Shown here: positions 24,326 through 34,336 of the stretch, piece after piece
Position numbering within the stretch: position 1 is the stretch's first letter
How the letters are laid out: every line of letters starts with the position of its first letter
Assembly (NCBI GenBank): GCA_010672425.1
Contig: JAAHGR010000006.1
Location: 1 to 35,024, forward strand
Source: Symploca sp. SIO2E6
GTDB lineage: Bacteria > Cyanobacteriota > Cyanobacteriia > Cyanobacteriales > Coleofasciculaceae
DNA: 35,024 bases
Direction: 5' to 3'
Translations under genes and position numbers: made by a program
Notes under the pieces: model-generated
What the model was told of the DNA's origin: nothing
The model's input: only the letters and a program-made list of their open reading frames with translations
Database searches by the model: none

Positions 24326-27300
24326 CTACACTGAATTCAAAATTATTGCACTCAAAGTCCTTTCACCTTTGCTAAGATTAACTCCAGACTTGTTACTGGT
24401 TCCTTTTTCCTTAATAAGAGTTGCCTTAATTTTCTGGGCAGCGGTATTTTTAGGAAACACTCGCAACAAATCTGTCAATTCTTGAATAGCGTCTCGGATA
24501 TCGATTTGGGAAGCACCCTGCTGGAGTGCAGCTTGATATAACTCTTGTGCCTTTGATGGGTTACCTAGCACCAGGTAACAGAGAGCTAAATTAAATGTAT
24601 TTTGGTAATTCTCAGGCTTTTCAAACTGTTTATTTTGGGCGATTTGAATGGCTTTATTCAAATCAGCTTTGGCGTTATCTACCTGGTGAAGGATGAGGTA
24701 AGTAATACCACGAAGATATAAATACCAATTATAATTTGGCTCAAGTTCAATAGCACGATTGATGTCTTGCAGCGCATCTTCATAGCGTTCCATCAATATG
24801 TAAGTAAGGCAACGGTTTGCGATCGCCCAATCGTATTTGGGGTCAAGTTCAATAGCACGATTGATGTCTTGGAGGGCTTTTTCATAACGTTCCATCTTCT
24901 TGTAGAACTCGGCAAGCTCTATGAGCACCCAGTAATTTTTGGGCTCCAGTTCGAGAGCAAGGTTGAGGTCTGGTAGTGCCTCTTCATAGCGTTTCATCTG
25001 CTTGTAGAGCTCGACACGCTTTGTGAGCAACCAATAATTTTTTGCTTTAAGTTTAAGAGCAAGGTTGAGGTCTGGTAGTGCTTCTTCATAGCGTTTCATC
25101 TGCTTGTAGAGCTCAGCCCGTTCTATGAGCGCCCGTTCATTTTGAGGATTAACTTCAAGAAAACAGTTGATCTCTTGCAGTGCCTCTTCATAGCATTCTA
25201 TCTCCTTGTAGAGCTCGACAAGTCTTGTGAGCAACCAATAATTTTTTGGCTCAAGCTCAAGAGCACGTTTTAGGTTTTGCAGTGCATCTTCATAGCGTCC
25301 CATATCCTTGTATATCTTGGCACAGATTATGAAGGCCAAATAATTGGTTGGCTCAAGTTCAAGAGCACGTTTTAGGCCTTGCAGTGCATCTTCATAGCGT
25401 CCCATATCCTTGTATATCTCGGCACAGATTATGAAGGCCAAATAATAGGTTGGCTCAAGTTCAAGAACACGTTTTAGGTTTTGCAGTGCATCTTCATAGC
25501 GTCCCATATCCTTGTATATCTCGGCACAGATCATGAAGGCCAAATAATAGGTTGGTTCAAGTTCAAGAGCACGTTTTAGGTCTTGGAGTGCATCTTCATA
25601 GCGTTCCATCTCCTTGTATATCTCGGCACGTTTTGTGAACAACCAGTATATCTCGGCACGTTTTATGAACACCAAACCATCTTCTAGGTAAAGTTCAATA
25701 ATGAAGTTGAGGTCTTGGAGTGCTTCTTCATAGCATTCCATCTCCTCGTAGATCTTGGCACGCCCTTTTAACAACTGATAATCTGCTGGTTTAACTTCAA
25801 GAGCACGTTTTAAGTCTTGGAGTGCATCTTCATAACGTTCCATCTCCTTGTAGAGCTCAGCCCGTTCTCTGAGCACCCAATGATTTTTTGGCTCAAGTTC
25901 AAGAGCACGTTTTAAGTCTTGGAGTGCATCTTCATAGCGTTCCATCTCCTTGTAGAGCTCGACAAGTTCTGTGAGCACCCAATGATTTTTTGGCTTAAGT
26001 TCAAGAACACGTTTTAAGTCTTGTAGTGCATCTTCATAGAGTTTCATCTCCTTGTAGATCTCAGCACGCTTTCTTAGCGCCCAATAATCTTCTGGCTCAA
26101 GTTCAATAGCAAAGTTGAAGTCTTGCAGCGCTTCTTCATAGCGTTCCATCCGCTTGTAAATCCTGCCACGCTCTGCGATCGCCTCAAAATATTTTGGCTC
26201 AAGTTCGATGGCACGGCTAAATTGTTGTAGTGCCTTATCATATTGCTTCATTGAGGTATAGCTTTTACCACAACGGAAGAAAACTTGAGAGCTAATTAGG
26301 TCTGAGTAGCTATCGATCCGATTCTGAGCAAGATATTGCCTTAATAAATCGTGTAGAAAACGATAACTACTACCAGTGCGTTGGAGTAATAGTCGCTCCG
26401 TTGCATAGTTGAGGAAGCGAGTATGGTTCCAGATCATGGAGTTTGTGCCAAACAAACATAAACGCACTAGAAGACGATTGATGTAGATGTTTTCCCATTC
26501 CGACCCCACCCACAATATCGAAACTATCGATAGGATAATTACTGGGATGTCAACAAAATATGATCCAGAACGTACTATAAGAGGAACTAATATCCAACAA
26601 GCAGGGACAAGGATAAGCCCCCAAGCGGCTATAGCAAGAACCGCAAATAGACGCTTCTGAAGGGAAGTTGATAACCATTTTGTGTTAATTCCCTTAACCA
26701 AAAAATCGGTTTCTGAGTCTTGCAGCAGCTGTAAGGCCAAAATTTCTAGCCACTTACGACTCTGTTCCTGACTAGGAAGCTTTTTCTTTCTGTAAGAACT
26801 ATTCTCCTGGCTATCTTGGTTCAGCATATGCCGAACATAGGCATCTAAAATTAAATTGAGCCTATCTCCTGCTGAAGTTGTCTGCTGCCACTTAATTGGC
26901 TCTAACTCCTTGTAAGCGATAATCGCCATGGACAATAATAAGGGTCTGCGAATCAATGCCAGCAAATTCTCATCTGCCATCAAACTCTCTGCCAACTCAC
27001 CCCGATTCGCATCGACCAAAAATTTCTGGATCTGTTTATCTGTCAAGTCCTGAAGATAAACTGCTCCATTTAACTTTAGCGGTTCAGAATAACTCTCATA
27101 GGGTTCCCGCCGACAACAGACTGCTATTTGTTTTGGTCGCAATTCCGAGTTAAACTCCGATTGCAACCACAAGTTAATGGCTCGTACACAGTCCTGCTGA
27201 TACTCCGGCGATACCTCATCGAGTCCATCGAGCAAAGGTACTAACTGTTTCTCCTCCAGCCATTGCTGAATTTGCTCTAGGGAAACCCCATATCTCCCTC

Positions 27301-28591
27301 GCACCTTCCTCATCAGCCAATTGAGGATCGACTGAACTAACTCTTCTTCAGAAACATTCTTCCGAGAAACTTTACTCTCCCTGGAGGTTGAGGGAGATAC
27401 AATTGGTTGCCAATCTGAAAGATCCACAATAACAGGAATAGGAAGACGCTGCTGTGGATTTGCTTCTGCTTTTTCTACTAGTTCCAGTGCCAAATCCAGC
27501 AAGCTTGTAGTTTTTCCTGCCCCTGGCTCCCCTAAAATTAGTAAACTGCCTGAACACTGATCAAATACCTGTCCGATGCTAGTTTCCGGCGACAATAGCT
27601 CACTTGATGGCGCGATCGCTACTTTAACTTCCCTTCCCCAAGGACGTACTTGCCGAGGCTGGGTCTCTTTTGGTAAATTAAGCCTGACGTAATGGTGTAA
27701 CTGTCCACGTAATCGGGAATCAACCCATTCCCTAACGGTTTCCAGTAAATCCCTCTCTGCCTCAGGTCGAACTGTCTGCTGATAATTTGGAATTACCTGA
27801 CTATTAACAGGCTCAGTATTGGAAACAGAACGTGTCGAATCAAACTTGTCATGTTTTACGTTAAGCCTTGCCAATACCTGAAAAGCAAAAGCACTAGCAT
27901 GACGAGCCGCAATTTCTTGATAACCCTTGGCATCAACCTCACTTTTGCCATCAATCAGATCTGAAATACCCCGAATTACCATAGCAGAAACCTGCTGGTT
28001 GGCATGAGTAGCATTCAAAAAGCCGATTCCTTCCATCTCAACTGCTACTGCATCCCCGTAATTAGAGCGTAAAAACTTAAACACCTCAGATTTAGTTGAA
28101 GCAATAACCTTCTCTCCCGCAGCAATAGGAGCAACGAAAACAGTAGGAGTAGTTTCAGGAGTTGAGGGTAATCTCTTTAACCATTTCTCTTCTCTTGCTT
28201 CAGCTTTCGCTCTTTGTTCTAAATCATGAGTACTAAGACCTATTTCTGGTCTAGGTTTAAAAGTTTCCTCCGCTTTCCCCGACTCATAGGCATATACCTT
28301 GGTGGAAGCAACGACATCACCAAGCTGTACATCCTTGATACCACCTGCCACACCTACAAAGAGAATAACATCCGGGTCGAAACATCTGATCGCTCGTTCT
28401 GCTTGTCCAGCAGCACCAGGATTACCAGCACCAATTTCAACAATGCCTACATCCCACACTCGCTTATTGGCAGAGAATCTTCCTCGTTCGTAGACTGTTC
28501 CACGATAAACTTCCTCCTGGCGTTTTTTCAGATAAGCTCGAACAGCCATGTATTCAACTCGAATAGCAGTGAGGATAACTGCACAGGGCAT
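24326..28591 (-). CDS. Phosphorylase-NACHT-membrane-TPR STAND protein
   Basis: A 1421-residue multidomain protein. Residues 1-245 are a nucleoside phosphorylase/nucleosidase (PNP_UDP_1) domain with FVGVAGGIKD, VEMEG (184-188) and IRGISD, whose Asp211 is the usual catalytic residue. Residues ~350-640 are a NACHT ATPase: Walker A GEPGAGKT (354-361), Walker B LVPLLDGLDEV (450-460). Two membrane helices lie at ~648-673 and ~679-696. From ~768 to ~1380 are about 17 TPR units with the core RYEDALQDLKRALELEP. This is the architecture of STAND proteins in which a nucleoside-processing effector is controlled by ligand-sensing repeats, known from defence and cell-death studies of filamentous bacteria. 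A role in defence or signalling is inferred. The start (MPCAVILTAIRVEYMAV) matches the family. Confidence 0.88.
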   Translation of the reverse strand: MPCAVILTAIRVEYMAVRAYLKKRQEEVYRGTVYERGRFSANKRVWDVGIVEIGAGNPGAAGQAERAIRCFDPDVILFVGVAGGIKDVQLGDVVASTKVYAYESGKAEETFKPRPEIGLSTHDLEQRAKAEAREEKWLKRLPSTPETTPTVFVAPIAAGEKVIASTKSEVFKFLRSNYGDAVAVEMEGIGFLNATHANQQVSAMVIRGISDLIDGKSEVDAKGYQEIAARHASAFAFQVLARLNVKHDKFDSTRSVSNTEPVNSQVIPNYQQTVRPEAERDLLETVREWVDSRLRGQLHHYVRLNLPKETQPRQVRPWGREVKVAIAPSSELLSPETSIGQVFDQCSGSLLILGEPGAGKTTSLLDLALELVEKAEANPQQRLPIPVIVDLSDWQPIVSPSTSRESKVSRKNVSEEELVQSILNWLMRKVRGRYGVSLEQIQQWLEEKQLVPLLDGLDEVSPEYQQDCVRAINLWLQSEFNSELRPKQIAVCCRREPYESYSEPLKLNGAVYLQDLTDKQIQKFLVDANRGELAESLMADENLLALIRRPLLLSMAIIAYKELEPIKWQQTTSAGDRLNLILDAYVRHMLNQDSQENSSYRKKKLPSQEQSRKWLEILALQLLQDSETDFLVKGINTKWLSTSLQKRLFAVLAIAAWGLILVPACWILVPLIVRSGSYFVDIPVIILSIVSILWVGSEWENIYINRLLVRLCLFGTNSMIWNHTRFLNYATERLLLQRTGSSYRFLHDLLRQYLAQNRIDSYSDLISSQVFFRCGKSYTSMKQYDKALQQFSRAIELEPKYFEAIAERGRIYKRMERYEEALQDFNFAIELEPEDYWALRKRAEIYKEMKLYEDALQDLKRVLELKPKNHWVLTELVELYKEMERYEDALQDLKRALELEPKNHWVLRERAELYKEMERYEDALQDLKRALEVKPADYQLLKGRAKIYEEMECYEEALQDLNFIIELYLEDGLVFIKRAEIYWLFTKRAEIYKEMERYEDALQDLKRALELEPTYYLAFMICAEIYKDMGRYEDALQNLKRVLELEPTYYLAFIICAEIYKDMGRYEDALQGLKRALELEPTNYLAFIICAKIYKDMGRYEDALQNLKRALELEPKNYWLLTRLVELYKEIECYEEALQEINCFLEVNPQNERALIERAELYKQMKRYEEALPDLNLALKLKAKNYWLLTKRVELYKQMKRYEEALPDLNLALELEPKNYWVLIELAEFYKKMERYEKALQDINRAIELDPKYDWAIANRCLTYILMERYEDALQDINRAIELEPNYNWYLYLRGITYLILHQVDNAKADLNKAIQIAQNKQFEKPENYQNTFNLALCYLVLGNPSKAQELYQAALQQGASQIDIRDAIQELTDLLRVFPKNTAAQKIKATLIKEKGTSNKSGVNLSKGERTLSAIILNSV

Positions 28592-28768
28592 ATTGACCTC
28601 TTATCTAGAACATCTATCTTAGGTATTAATATATTATTACACTACATTTGGGCTTAAATTTTGCTCAAGTCCCACAGGGATTCTGAGGGGTGGGAGAGGT
28701 TTCTAGGATAAAGTAGCGATCGCCTACAATACAAGCTTTCGCTGATGTATCGATTCGTTGGGATATTC

Positions 28769-28839
28769 GTAGGGGCGGGTTTAGGGAAATTTTCGCCCAT
28801 TTTACCCAAATATTCCCCTCAAAACCCGCCCTGCCGATA
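28769..28839. repeat. GGGGCGGGTT hairpin repeat, copy 4
   Basis: A 71-bp copy starting GTAGGGGCGGGTTTAG and ending AAAACCCGCCCTGCCGATAG, with the same ends as 769-838. In the 28592-29226 gap it is joined by a 9-bp GACGCGGGG array (28896-28940). No convincing gene is present in the gap. Confidence 0.75.
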
Positions 28840-28895
28840 GAGACTTGGGAATCAAAATAGTCGATGCGATCGCTATTGGCCGAAGCAGTGTAGAG

Positions 28896-28940
28896 TACGG
28901 ACGCGGGGACACGGGGACGCGGGGACGCGGGGACGCGGAG
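28896..28940. repeat. 9-bp GACGCGGGG array
   Basis: About five copies of a 9-bp unit with one ACACGGGGA variant. The same unit type invades the third TolB-like fragment at 20397-20448. Confidence 0.85.
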
Positions 28941-29083
28941 ATGGGGAAGAGGAACCACAATTTTTCTGACTCCTTGCTTATTTCCATATAAGCGTGTTTT
29001 GGAGAGTGTCCTTTCCACTATATATGGAAGTTGACAAAATGCGCGATCCTTTAACTTATCACCATTGCCTAATACCTATCACC

Positions 29084-29127
29084 TAATTCTTTAAATAAAT
29101 TTACGTAATTCTTTAAATAAATTTACG
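29084..29127 (+). promoter_or_regulatory. 22-bp tandem repeat upstream of the second psbA
   Basis: TAATTCTTTAAATAAATTTA plus CG occurs twice head to tail, at 29084-29105 and 29106-29127, identical. It sits about 100 bases before the psbA start in an AT-rich region. The promoter itself is not clearly resolved, but the location suggests an upstream element. A small hairpin (AGCCAA with TTGGCT) lies in the leader near 29172-29192. Confidence 0.4.
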
Positions 29128-29226
29128 AAAAGCCATGAATAAATATATTAATATAATTCTAAATATGTACAAGCCAACATCAAGACTTGGCTAACATAAA
29201 AAACAAACAATCGTAATTATTCAAAC

Positions 29227-30309
29227 ATGACAACCACATTAGACAGACGCGAAAGTGGTTCTGTATGGCAAAGGTTTTGCAACTGGATCACTTCCACCAA
29301 TAACCGCCTCTATGTTGGCTGGTTCGGTGTATTGATGATTCCCTGTTTGCTAACTGCCACCACTTGCTTCATTATCGGCTTTATTGCTGCTCCCCCCGTG
29401 GACATTGATGGTATCCGGGAGCCGGTAGCTGGTTCACTCCTCTATGGCAACAACATCATCTCTGGTGCGATTGTGCCTTCTTCCAATGCTATTGGTTTGC
29501 ACTTTTACCCCATTTGGGAAGCAGCTTCCTTGGATGAGTGGCTCTACAATGGTGGTCCCTATCAGTTGATTATCTTCCACTTCCTCATCGGCATTTTCTG
29601 CTGGATGGGACGTCAGTGGGAGTTGAGCTATCGTTTGGGAATGCGTCCTTGGATCTGCGTTGCTTACAGCGCACCGGTAGCTGCAGCTACTTCCGTGTTC
29701 CTCATCTATCCTTTGGGTCAAGGTAGCTTCTCCGATGGTATGCCTTTGGGTATCAGCGGCACCTTCAATTTCATGTTCGTTTTCCAAGCGGAACACAATA
29801 TCCTGATGCACCCCTTCCACATGTTGGGAGTAGCTGGTGTATTTGGCGGTTCTCTGTTCAGTGCAATGCATGGTTCTTTGGTGACTTCTAGCTTAGTGCG
29901 GGAAACCACCGAAAACGAGTCCCAAAACTACGGCTACAAGTTCGGTCAAGAAACTGAAACCTACAACATCGTAGCGGCTCATGGCTACTTTGGTCGCCTG
30001 ATCTTCCAATATGCCTCCTTCAATAATAGCCGTTCACTGCACTTCTTCTTGGGAGCTTGGCCAGTAATTGGTATCTGGTTCACTGCCTTAGGCATCAGCA
30101 CTATGGCATTTAACCTCAATGGCTTTAACTTCAACCAGTCAGTATTGGATTCTCAGGGTCGTGTGGTTAATACCTGGGGTGATGTCCTCAACCGTGCCAA
30201 CCTTGGTTTTGAAGTCATGCATGAGCGTAATGCTCATAACTTCCCGTTAGACTTGGCTGCTGGTGAAGCTACTCCGGTTGCTTTAACGGCTCCGGTGATC
30301 AACGGTTAA
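29227..30309 (+). CDS. psbA: Photosystem II D1 protein, second gene
   Basis: A 360-residue D1, about 95% identical in protein to the copy at 22241 with all cofactor ligands kept. It also has Gln130. Differences cluster at the N-terminus ([16 protein letters not shown]), residue 51 (Gly for Ala), residues 125-126 (CW for SY), and residue 243 (Thr for Glu in the loop near Q_B). The C-terminal tail after Ala344 is [15 protein letters not shown]. The gene has its own upstream region, unlike that of the first psbA, and a terminator downstream. Different expression is therefore likely. It is not a far-red or chlorophyll f synthase form, as all ligands of the Mn cluster are present. Confidence 0.98.
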   Translation: MTTTLDRRESGSVWQRFCNWITSTNNRLYVGWFGVLMIPCLLTATTCFIIGFIAAPPVDIDGIREPVAGSLLYGNNIISGAIVPSSNAIGLHFYPIWEAASLDEWLYNGGPYQLIIFHFLIGIFCWMGRQWELSYRLGMRPWICVAYSAPVAAATSVFLIYPLGQGSFSDGMPLGISGTFNFMFVFQAEHNILMHPFHMLGVAGVFGGSLFSAMHGSLVTSSLVRETTENESQNYGYKFGQETETYNIVAAHGYFGRLIFQYASFNNSRSLHFFLGAWPVIGIWFTALGISTMAFNLNGFNFNQSVLDSQGRVVNTWGDVLNRANLGFEVMHERNAHNFPLDLAAGEATPVALTAPVING

Positions 30310-30352
30310 TTTTTACCCGGGTTAGAGATGTAACATGTTGCATCTCTAGAAT

Positions 30353-30382
30353 AAGCGCTCTCTAGTCAGGGGGCGCTTTTTT
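30353..30382 (+). terminator. Intrinsic terminator of second psbA
   Basis: AAGCGCTCTCT pairs with AGGGGGCGCTT (with G-U pairs) and is followed by a T-run, 44 bases after the stop. A preceding hairpin, TAGAGATG with CATCTCTA (30324-30349), may also matter. Confidence 0.8.
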
Positions 30383-30472
30383 CGTGTTGAAGCGATCTTT
30401 GTTATAACGGAGGTATCTATACCAGATTTGGTATGAGATGCTCTTACCCTGACCAATAACCTATTAAAAAAA

Positions 30473-32788
30473 ATGCGCATCAAAACTCAGTTAAGATCTG
30501 CTTTTTTAATAATGGGCTTGATTTTCTTCGCTGTTACCTTTATCGGTTATAGTAGAGTTCCTCAACTAGCTACTTACGTTGATATTTTAACTAATAAGAA
30601 TCTGCCCAGTGTTGAGGGCTTGTGGAAAATTAAGGAGGGACAAGCCAAAATCGAGTTAGCAAAGTACCGGCTAATTGACATGGAATTGTCCCCAGAACAG
30701 AGGCAGGATGAGTTAAACATATTTGAGCGATCCTGGGAACAAATCGACCAAGGTTTTCAACAAATAGCAGCAGCTCCTTTTTATAATAATAAGGAAGAGA
30801 AAAGACTCTACCAACAATTGCAGTCATCCTCAGAGGAATGGAAGCGAAAACACCAACTTTTAGTTACTTTTGAACAAGAATACTACCAATATGGCATCAC
30901 TCACCCAGAGAAAGTAGAAGCTGAATTGATCCATCAAGGGAAAGAAAATACACCAGAAATGGAGAAGGTTAGAGCGGCTTTGGAATTGAGAAAGAAATTA
31001 CAGATAATTAAGTTAAGAGACAAATATTTAGATGCAGAAGTAGAAGGGTTAATCACCAATCTTTTGGAGATTAATCAAAAATTAGCCAGAAGAGTTCGCC
31101 AGACAGCGGAGCAGTATACCCTCCAGAGTAAAGTCTGGGCTGTCGGGAGCATCATTACTGGTTCAAGCACTGCTATGGTTTTGGGGATATTTTTGAGTAT
31201 AGCGATCGCTCAACCCATTGATCGGCAAATCAAGGGTATGCTCAAGGAACTGAAACTAGCTCACGATACTTTGCAGCAACAGAATCGGGAACTCACCAGC
31301 GAAATCGAAGAACGTAAACGGATAGAATCCCATTTAGAAGAACTAATTATTGAACGGACTAAAGAACTGGTTGCAGCTAAAGAATCAGCGGAGAATGCCA
31401 ACCGTGCCAAAAGCCAATTCCTCGCCAATATGAGCCACGAATTGCGCACACCCCTCAACGCCATCCTGGGATTCAGTCAGTTGATGACCCGTTCTGATTC
31501 CATTGAGATCCAACAACAGGAATATCCGAAAATCATTCGTCGTTCTGGTGAGCATTTGCTGGCATTGCTCAATGATATTTTGGAGATGTCCAAAATCGAG
31601 GCTGGTAGGAGTGTGTTCAATCTCAGTAACTTTGACTTGTATGACCTACTCTATTCTTTAGAAGAGATGTTCCTACTAAAAGCTCAATCCAAGAACTTAC
31701 AGCTCATTGTTGAACGTACTCCAGGTGTGCCCCAATATGTACAAACTGACCAGAGTAAATTGCGGCAAGTTGTGATTAACCTACTCGGCAATGCTCTGAA
31801 ATTTACCCAAGAAGGTCATGTTATGCTGCGGGTAGTTTATCTAGAGGAAAAATTACTCTTTGAAGTTGAGGACACTGGTTCTGGTATTGCCACAACGGAA
31901 ATGGATACCTTGTTTGAGCCCTTTGTGCAAACTGAAACAGGTAGAACATCTCAGGAAGGAACCGGCTTAGGTTTACCCATTAGTCGTAAATTTGTACAAA
32001 TGATGGGAGGGGATATCTCCGTCAGTAGTACCTTGGGAGAAGGAACAACTTTTAAGTTTGATGTGCCGATAACTCTGGCTAAAGCTGCTGATGTTCAAAC
32101 CCAAGCATCAACTAAGCAAGTGATTTGCCTTGCACCATCCCAACCTAGATACCGCATTCTCGTAGTTGATGATCTTTGGGAGAATCGCCAAATAGTGACT
32201 AGTTTGTTGACAACTGTGGGATTTGAGGTGAACGAAGCTGAAAATGGTCAAGAAGCGGTTGCTTTATGGAAGAGTTGGCAACCCCACTTAATTTGGATGG
32301 ATATGCGGATGCCAGTGATGGATGGGTATGAAGCTACTAAGCAGATCAAAGCCACAACCCAAGGTCAAGCTACGGTGATTATTGCCTTAACTGCCAGTGC
32401 CTTTGAGGAGGAGCGAGCTCATATTTTAGCAGTAGGCTGTGATGACTTTGTGCGCAAACCCTTCCAAGAAGCGGTGCTGTTTAACAAGATGGCTGAGCAT
32501 TTAGGAGTGCTTTATCTTTATGAAGAGCCAACTAAAACTACCTCACCTCGGCAGAAATCATCTCAGCAAGAGGTACTGACACCAGAAGTTTTGGCTTTCA
32601 TGCCTACTGAGTGGATCGCACAGTTACACCAAGCAGCTAACCAGCTCAATGATACACTGATTTTCCGACTGCTGGAACAAATCCCCGAAACTCATACCTC
32701 TCTAGCGGAAACCCTAGCAGATTTAGTTGATCAACTTCGTTTTGATCTAATCATCGAATTAACTCAACAACCAATGAGTAATAAGTAA
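30473..32788 (+). CDS. Hybrid sensor histidine kinase with C-terminal receiver
   Basis: A 771-residue protein. A membrane helix (residues ~9-26) is followed by a ~190-residue helical extracytoplasmic sensor and a second helix (~222-246). A coiled-coil linker leads to the kinase core. The H-box is [10 protein letters not shown] (His322), the N-box has NLLGNALKF, and ATP-lid boxes are DTGSGI and GTGLGL. A receiver domain follows with the acidic pair Asp566-Asp567 (RILVVDD), phosphoacceptor Asp610 and Lys662. A short helical tail with a [12 protein letters not shown] element ends it. The sensor probably binds a small ligand, unknown. A close paralogue begins at 34337, with a receiver-cyclase gene between them. 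Confidence 0.92.
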   Translation: MRIKTQLRSAFLIMGLIFFAVTFIGYSRVPQLATYVDILTNKNLPSVEGLWKIKEGQAKIELAKYRLIDMELSPEQRQDELNIFERSWEQIDQGFQQIAAAPFYNNKEEKRLYQQLQSSSEEWKRKHQLLVTFEQEYYQYGITHPEKVEAELIHQGKENTPEMEKVRAALELRKKLQIIKLRDKYLDAEVEGLITNLLEINQKLARRVRQTAEQYTLQSKVWAVGSIITGSSTAMVLGIFLSIAIAQPIDRQIKGMLKELKLAHDTLQQQNRELTSEIEERKRIESHLEELIIERTKELVAAKESAENANRAKSQFLANMSHELRTPLNAILGFSQLMTRSDSIEIQQQEYPKIIRRSGEHLLALLNDILEMSKIEAGRSVFNLSNFDLYDLLYSLEEMFLLKAQSKNLQLIVERTPGVPQYVQTDQSKLRQVVINLLGNALKFTQEGHVMLRVVYLEEKLLFEVEDTGSGIATTEMDTLFEPFVQTETGRTSQEGTGLGLPISRKFVQMMGGDISVSSTLGEGTTFKFDVPITLAKAADVQTQASTKQVICLAPSQPRYRILVVDDLWENRQIVTSLLTTVGFEVNEAENGQEAVALWKSWQPHLIWMDMRMPVMDGYEATKQIKATTQGQATVIIALTASAFEEERAHILAVGCDDFVRKPFQEAVLFNKMAEHLGVLYLYEEPTKTTSPRQKSSQQEVLTPEVLAFMPTEWIAQLHQAANQLNDTLIFRLLEQIPETHTSLAETLADLVDQLRFDLIIELTQQPMSNK

Positions 32789-32794
32789 TGAGTA

Positions 32795-32922
32795 ATATCA
32801 ATTCCGGCTATATTGGTATAATATTCATGACGTAGGGGCGCAATGCTTGCGCCCGCCAGCGTCTATGTTTTCTAACCAAAAAGCCAAATTATTAATCATT
32901 CCGATACAACCGGAATTGATAT
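32795..32922 (-). mobile_element. MITE-like element (ATATCAATTCCGG family), copy B
   Basis: A 128-bp inverted copy of 18898-19026. It lies six bases after the kinase stop; the TAATAAG heptamers after it (32922-32948) touch the receiver-cyclase leader. The inner hairpin is GGCGCAATGCTTGCGCC-like. Confidence 0.85.
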
Positions 32923-33046
32923 AATAAGTAATAAGTAATAAGTAATGAGTCAGCGTCTCTTAGAGCTTTCTTCCTCCTGCCTCGGAGCCTCGGAGCCTCC
33001 TGCCTTAGAGCCTGGTTTAAAATGTAGCAAAATTTTAGTATTGTAT

Positions 33047-34126
33047 ATGCATAACTATCCATTGTCTGAACTTCAAGGAAAAATTCTCGTTGTTGATGAT
33101 CAAGTTGACAATCATCGTTTATTATCTCGCATATTGACCAAGCAGGGGTATGACGTGAGAAAAGCTATTAATGGGAAAATGGCTTTGATTGGGGTGCAAA
33201 CTGACCCCCCGGATTTGATTTTACTCGATATTAGAATGCCCCACATGGATGGCTACGAAGTCTGTGAACAGTTGAAAGCTTCTGCACAAACTAAAGAGAT
33301 TCCCATAATTTTTCTGAGCGCTCTTAGTGAAGCGTGGGACAAGGTTCAAGCCTTTAGGATTGGAGGAGTAGATTACATCAGTAAACCATTTCATCCAGAA
33401 GAAGTTTTGGCTCGTGTAGAAAATCAGCTTACTATTCGCCGTTTGCAACAACAACTCCAAGAAAAAAATACAGGTTTGTGTCCAGAACAAGACGAGTCAG
33501 AGAGCTTATTAATTAATACACAGCCAGAAGTGATCGCTCAACAGTTTCAACCAGATACGAGTCTAATCGCAGAGCAGTATGAGCAGGTGACAATTCTGTT
33601 TGCAGATATCGTTAATTTTACTTCCCTTACTGACAGGATGTCTCCCCAAGCACTGGTCAACTTGCTTAGTCAAATTTTTTCTACTTTTGACCAACTCACC
33701 CAGAAGCATGGTGTCGAAAAAATTAAAACCATTGGTAATGCTTATATGGTGGTAGGTGGCTTACCAAGATTAAGATCAGACCATGTAGAAGTAATGGCAG
33801 ACATGGCTCTGGAGCTGCAACAGGCAATTACTCAATTTCGAGTTAACGAAGAAAAACCATTAATAATGCGTATTGGCATCAATACAGGTTCAGTAGTTGC
33901 AGGGGTGATTGACACAACAAAGTTCATCTATGACCTGTGGGGTGATGCTGTTAGTGTTGCCTCCCGCATGGAATCATCAGGAGAACCAGGGTGCATTCAG
34001 GTTACTGCTGCAACTTACGACTTTTTAAAGGATAAGTATCTTTTGGAAAAGCGAGGTGCAATCATGGTTAAAGGCAAAGGGGAAATGACTACCTATTGGC
34101 TCAAAAGTAAGTTAAGTGGTAGGTAG
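33047..34126 (+). CDS. Receiver-domain class III nucleotide cyclase, altered active site
   Basis: A 359-residue protein from ATG 33047 (MHNYPLSELQGKILVVDD). An upstream in-frame ATG at 32945 would add ~34 residues encoded by repeats and is less likely. Residues 10-130 are a receiver with phosphoacceptor Asp61 and Lys113. Residues ~180-355 are a class III cyclase domain: FADIVNFT with metal ligand Asp187, EKIKTIGN, and YDLWGDAVSVASRM. Compared with class III adenylate cyclases, the second metal Asp is Asn231, and the transition-state Asn is Ser303. Lys225, Asp296 and Arg307 remain. The gene lies between two kinase paralogues, so it may be their output, perhaps with reduced or no cyclase activity. 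Confidence 0.85.
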   Translation: MHNYPLSELQGKILVVDDQVDNHRLLSRILTKQGYDVRKAINGKMALIGVQTDPPDLILLDIRMPHMDGYEVCEQLKASAQTKEIPIIFLSALSEAWDKVQAFRIGGVDYISKPFHPEEVLARVENQLTIRRLQQQLQEKNTGLCPEQDESESLLINTQPEVIAQQFQPDTSLIAEQYEQVTILFADIVNFTSLTDRMSPQALVNLLSQIFSTFDQLTQKHGVEKIKTIGNAYMVVGGLPRLRSDHVEVMADMALELQQAITQFRVNEEKPLIMRIGINTGSVVAGVIDTTKFIYDLWGDAVSVASRMESSGEPGCIQVTAATYDFLKDKYLLEKRGAIMVKGKGEMTTYWLKSKLSGR

Positions 34127-34336
34127 TAGGGATGTCTCAATCAAGACATCATCACCATTGAACCAGGCAAGCGGAGTAGTCAAAAATAACCTATAATACC
34201 ATGTCCACCTAAATGGTTATCATATCCTTCTAACTTACAACTTTCTTTCTTCCCTTCTGCCGTCTGCCTTCTGCCTTCTGCCTTGTTATCACCAAAGTAT
34301 AAGTATTCAAACGAACATGATTTAATTTATAAAAAA

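Noticed and set aside
29227-30309. Second psbA as a far-red or chlorophyll f synthase form
   Set aside because: All Mn-cluster and chlorophyll ligands and the C-terminal processing site are intact, so it is a normal D1.
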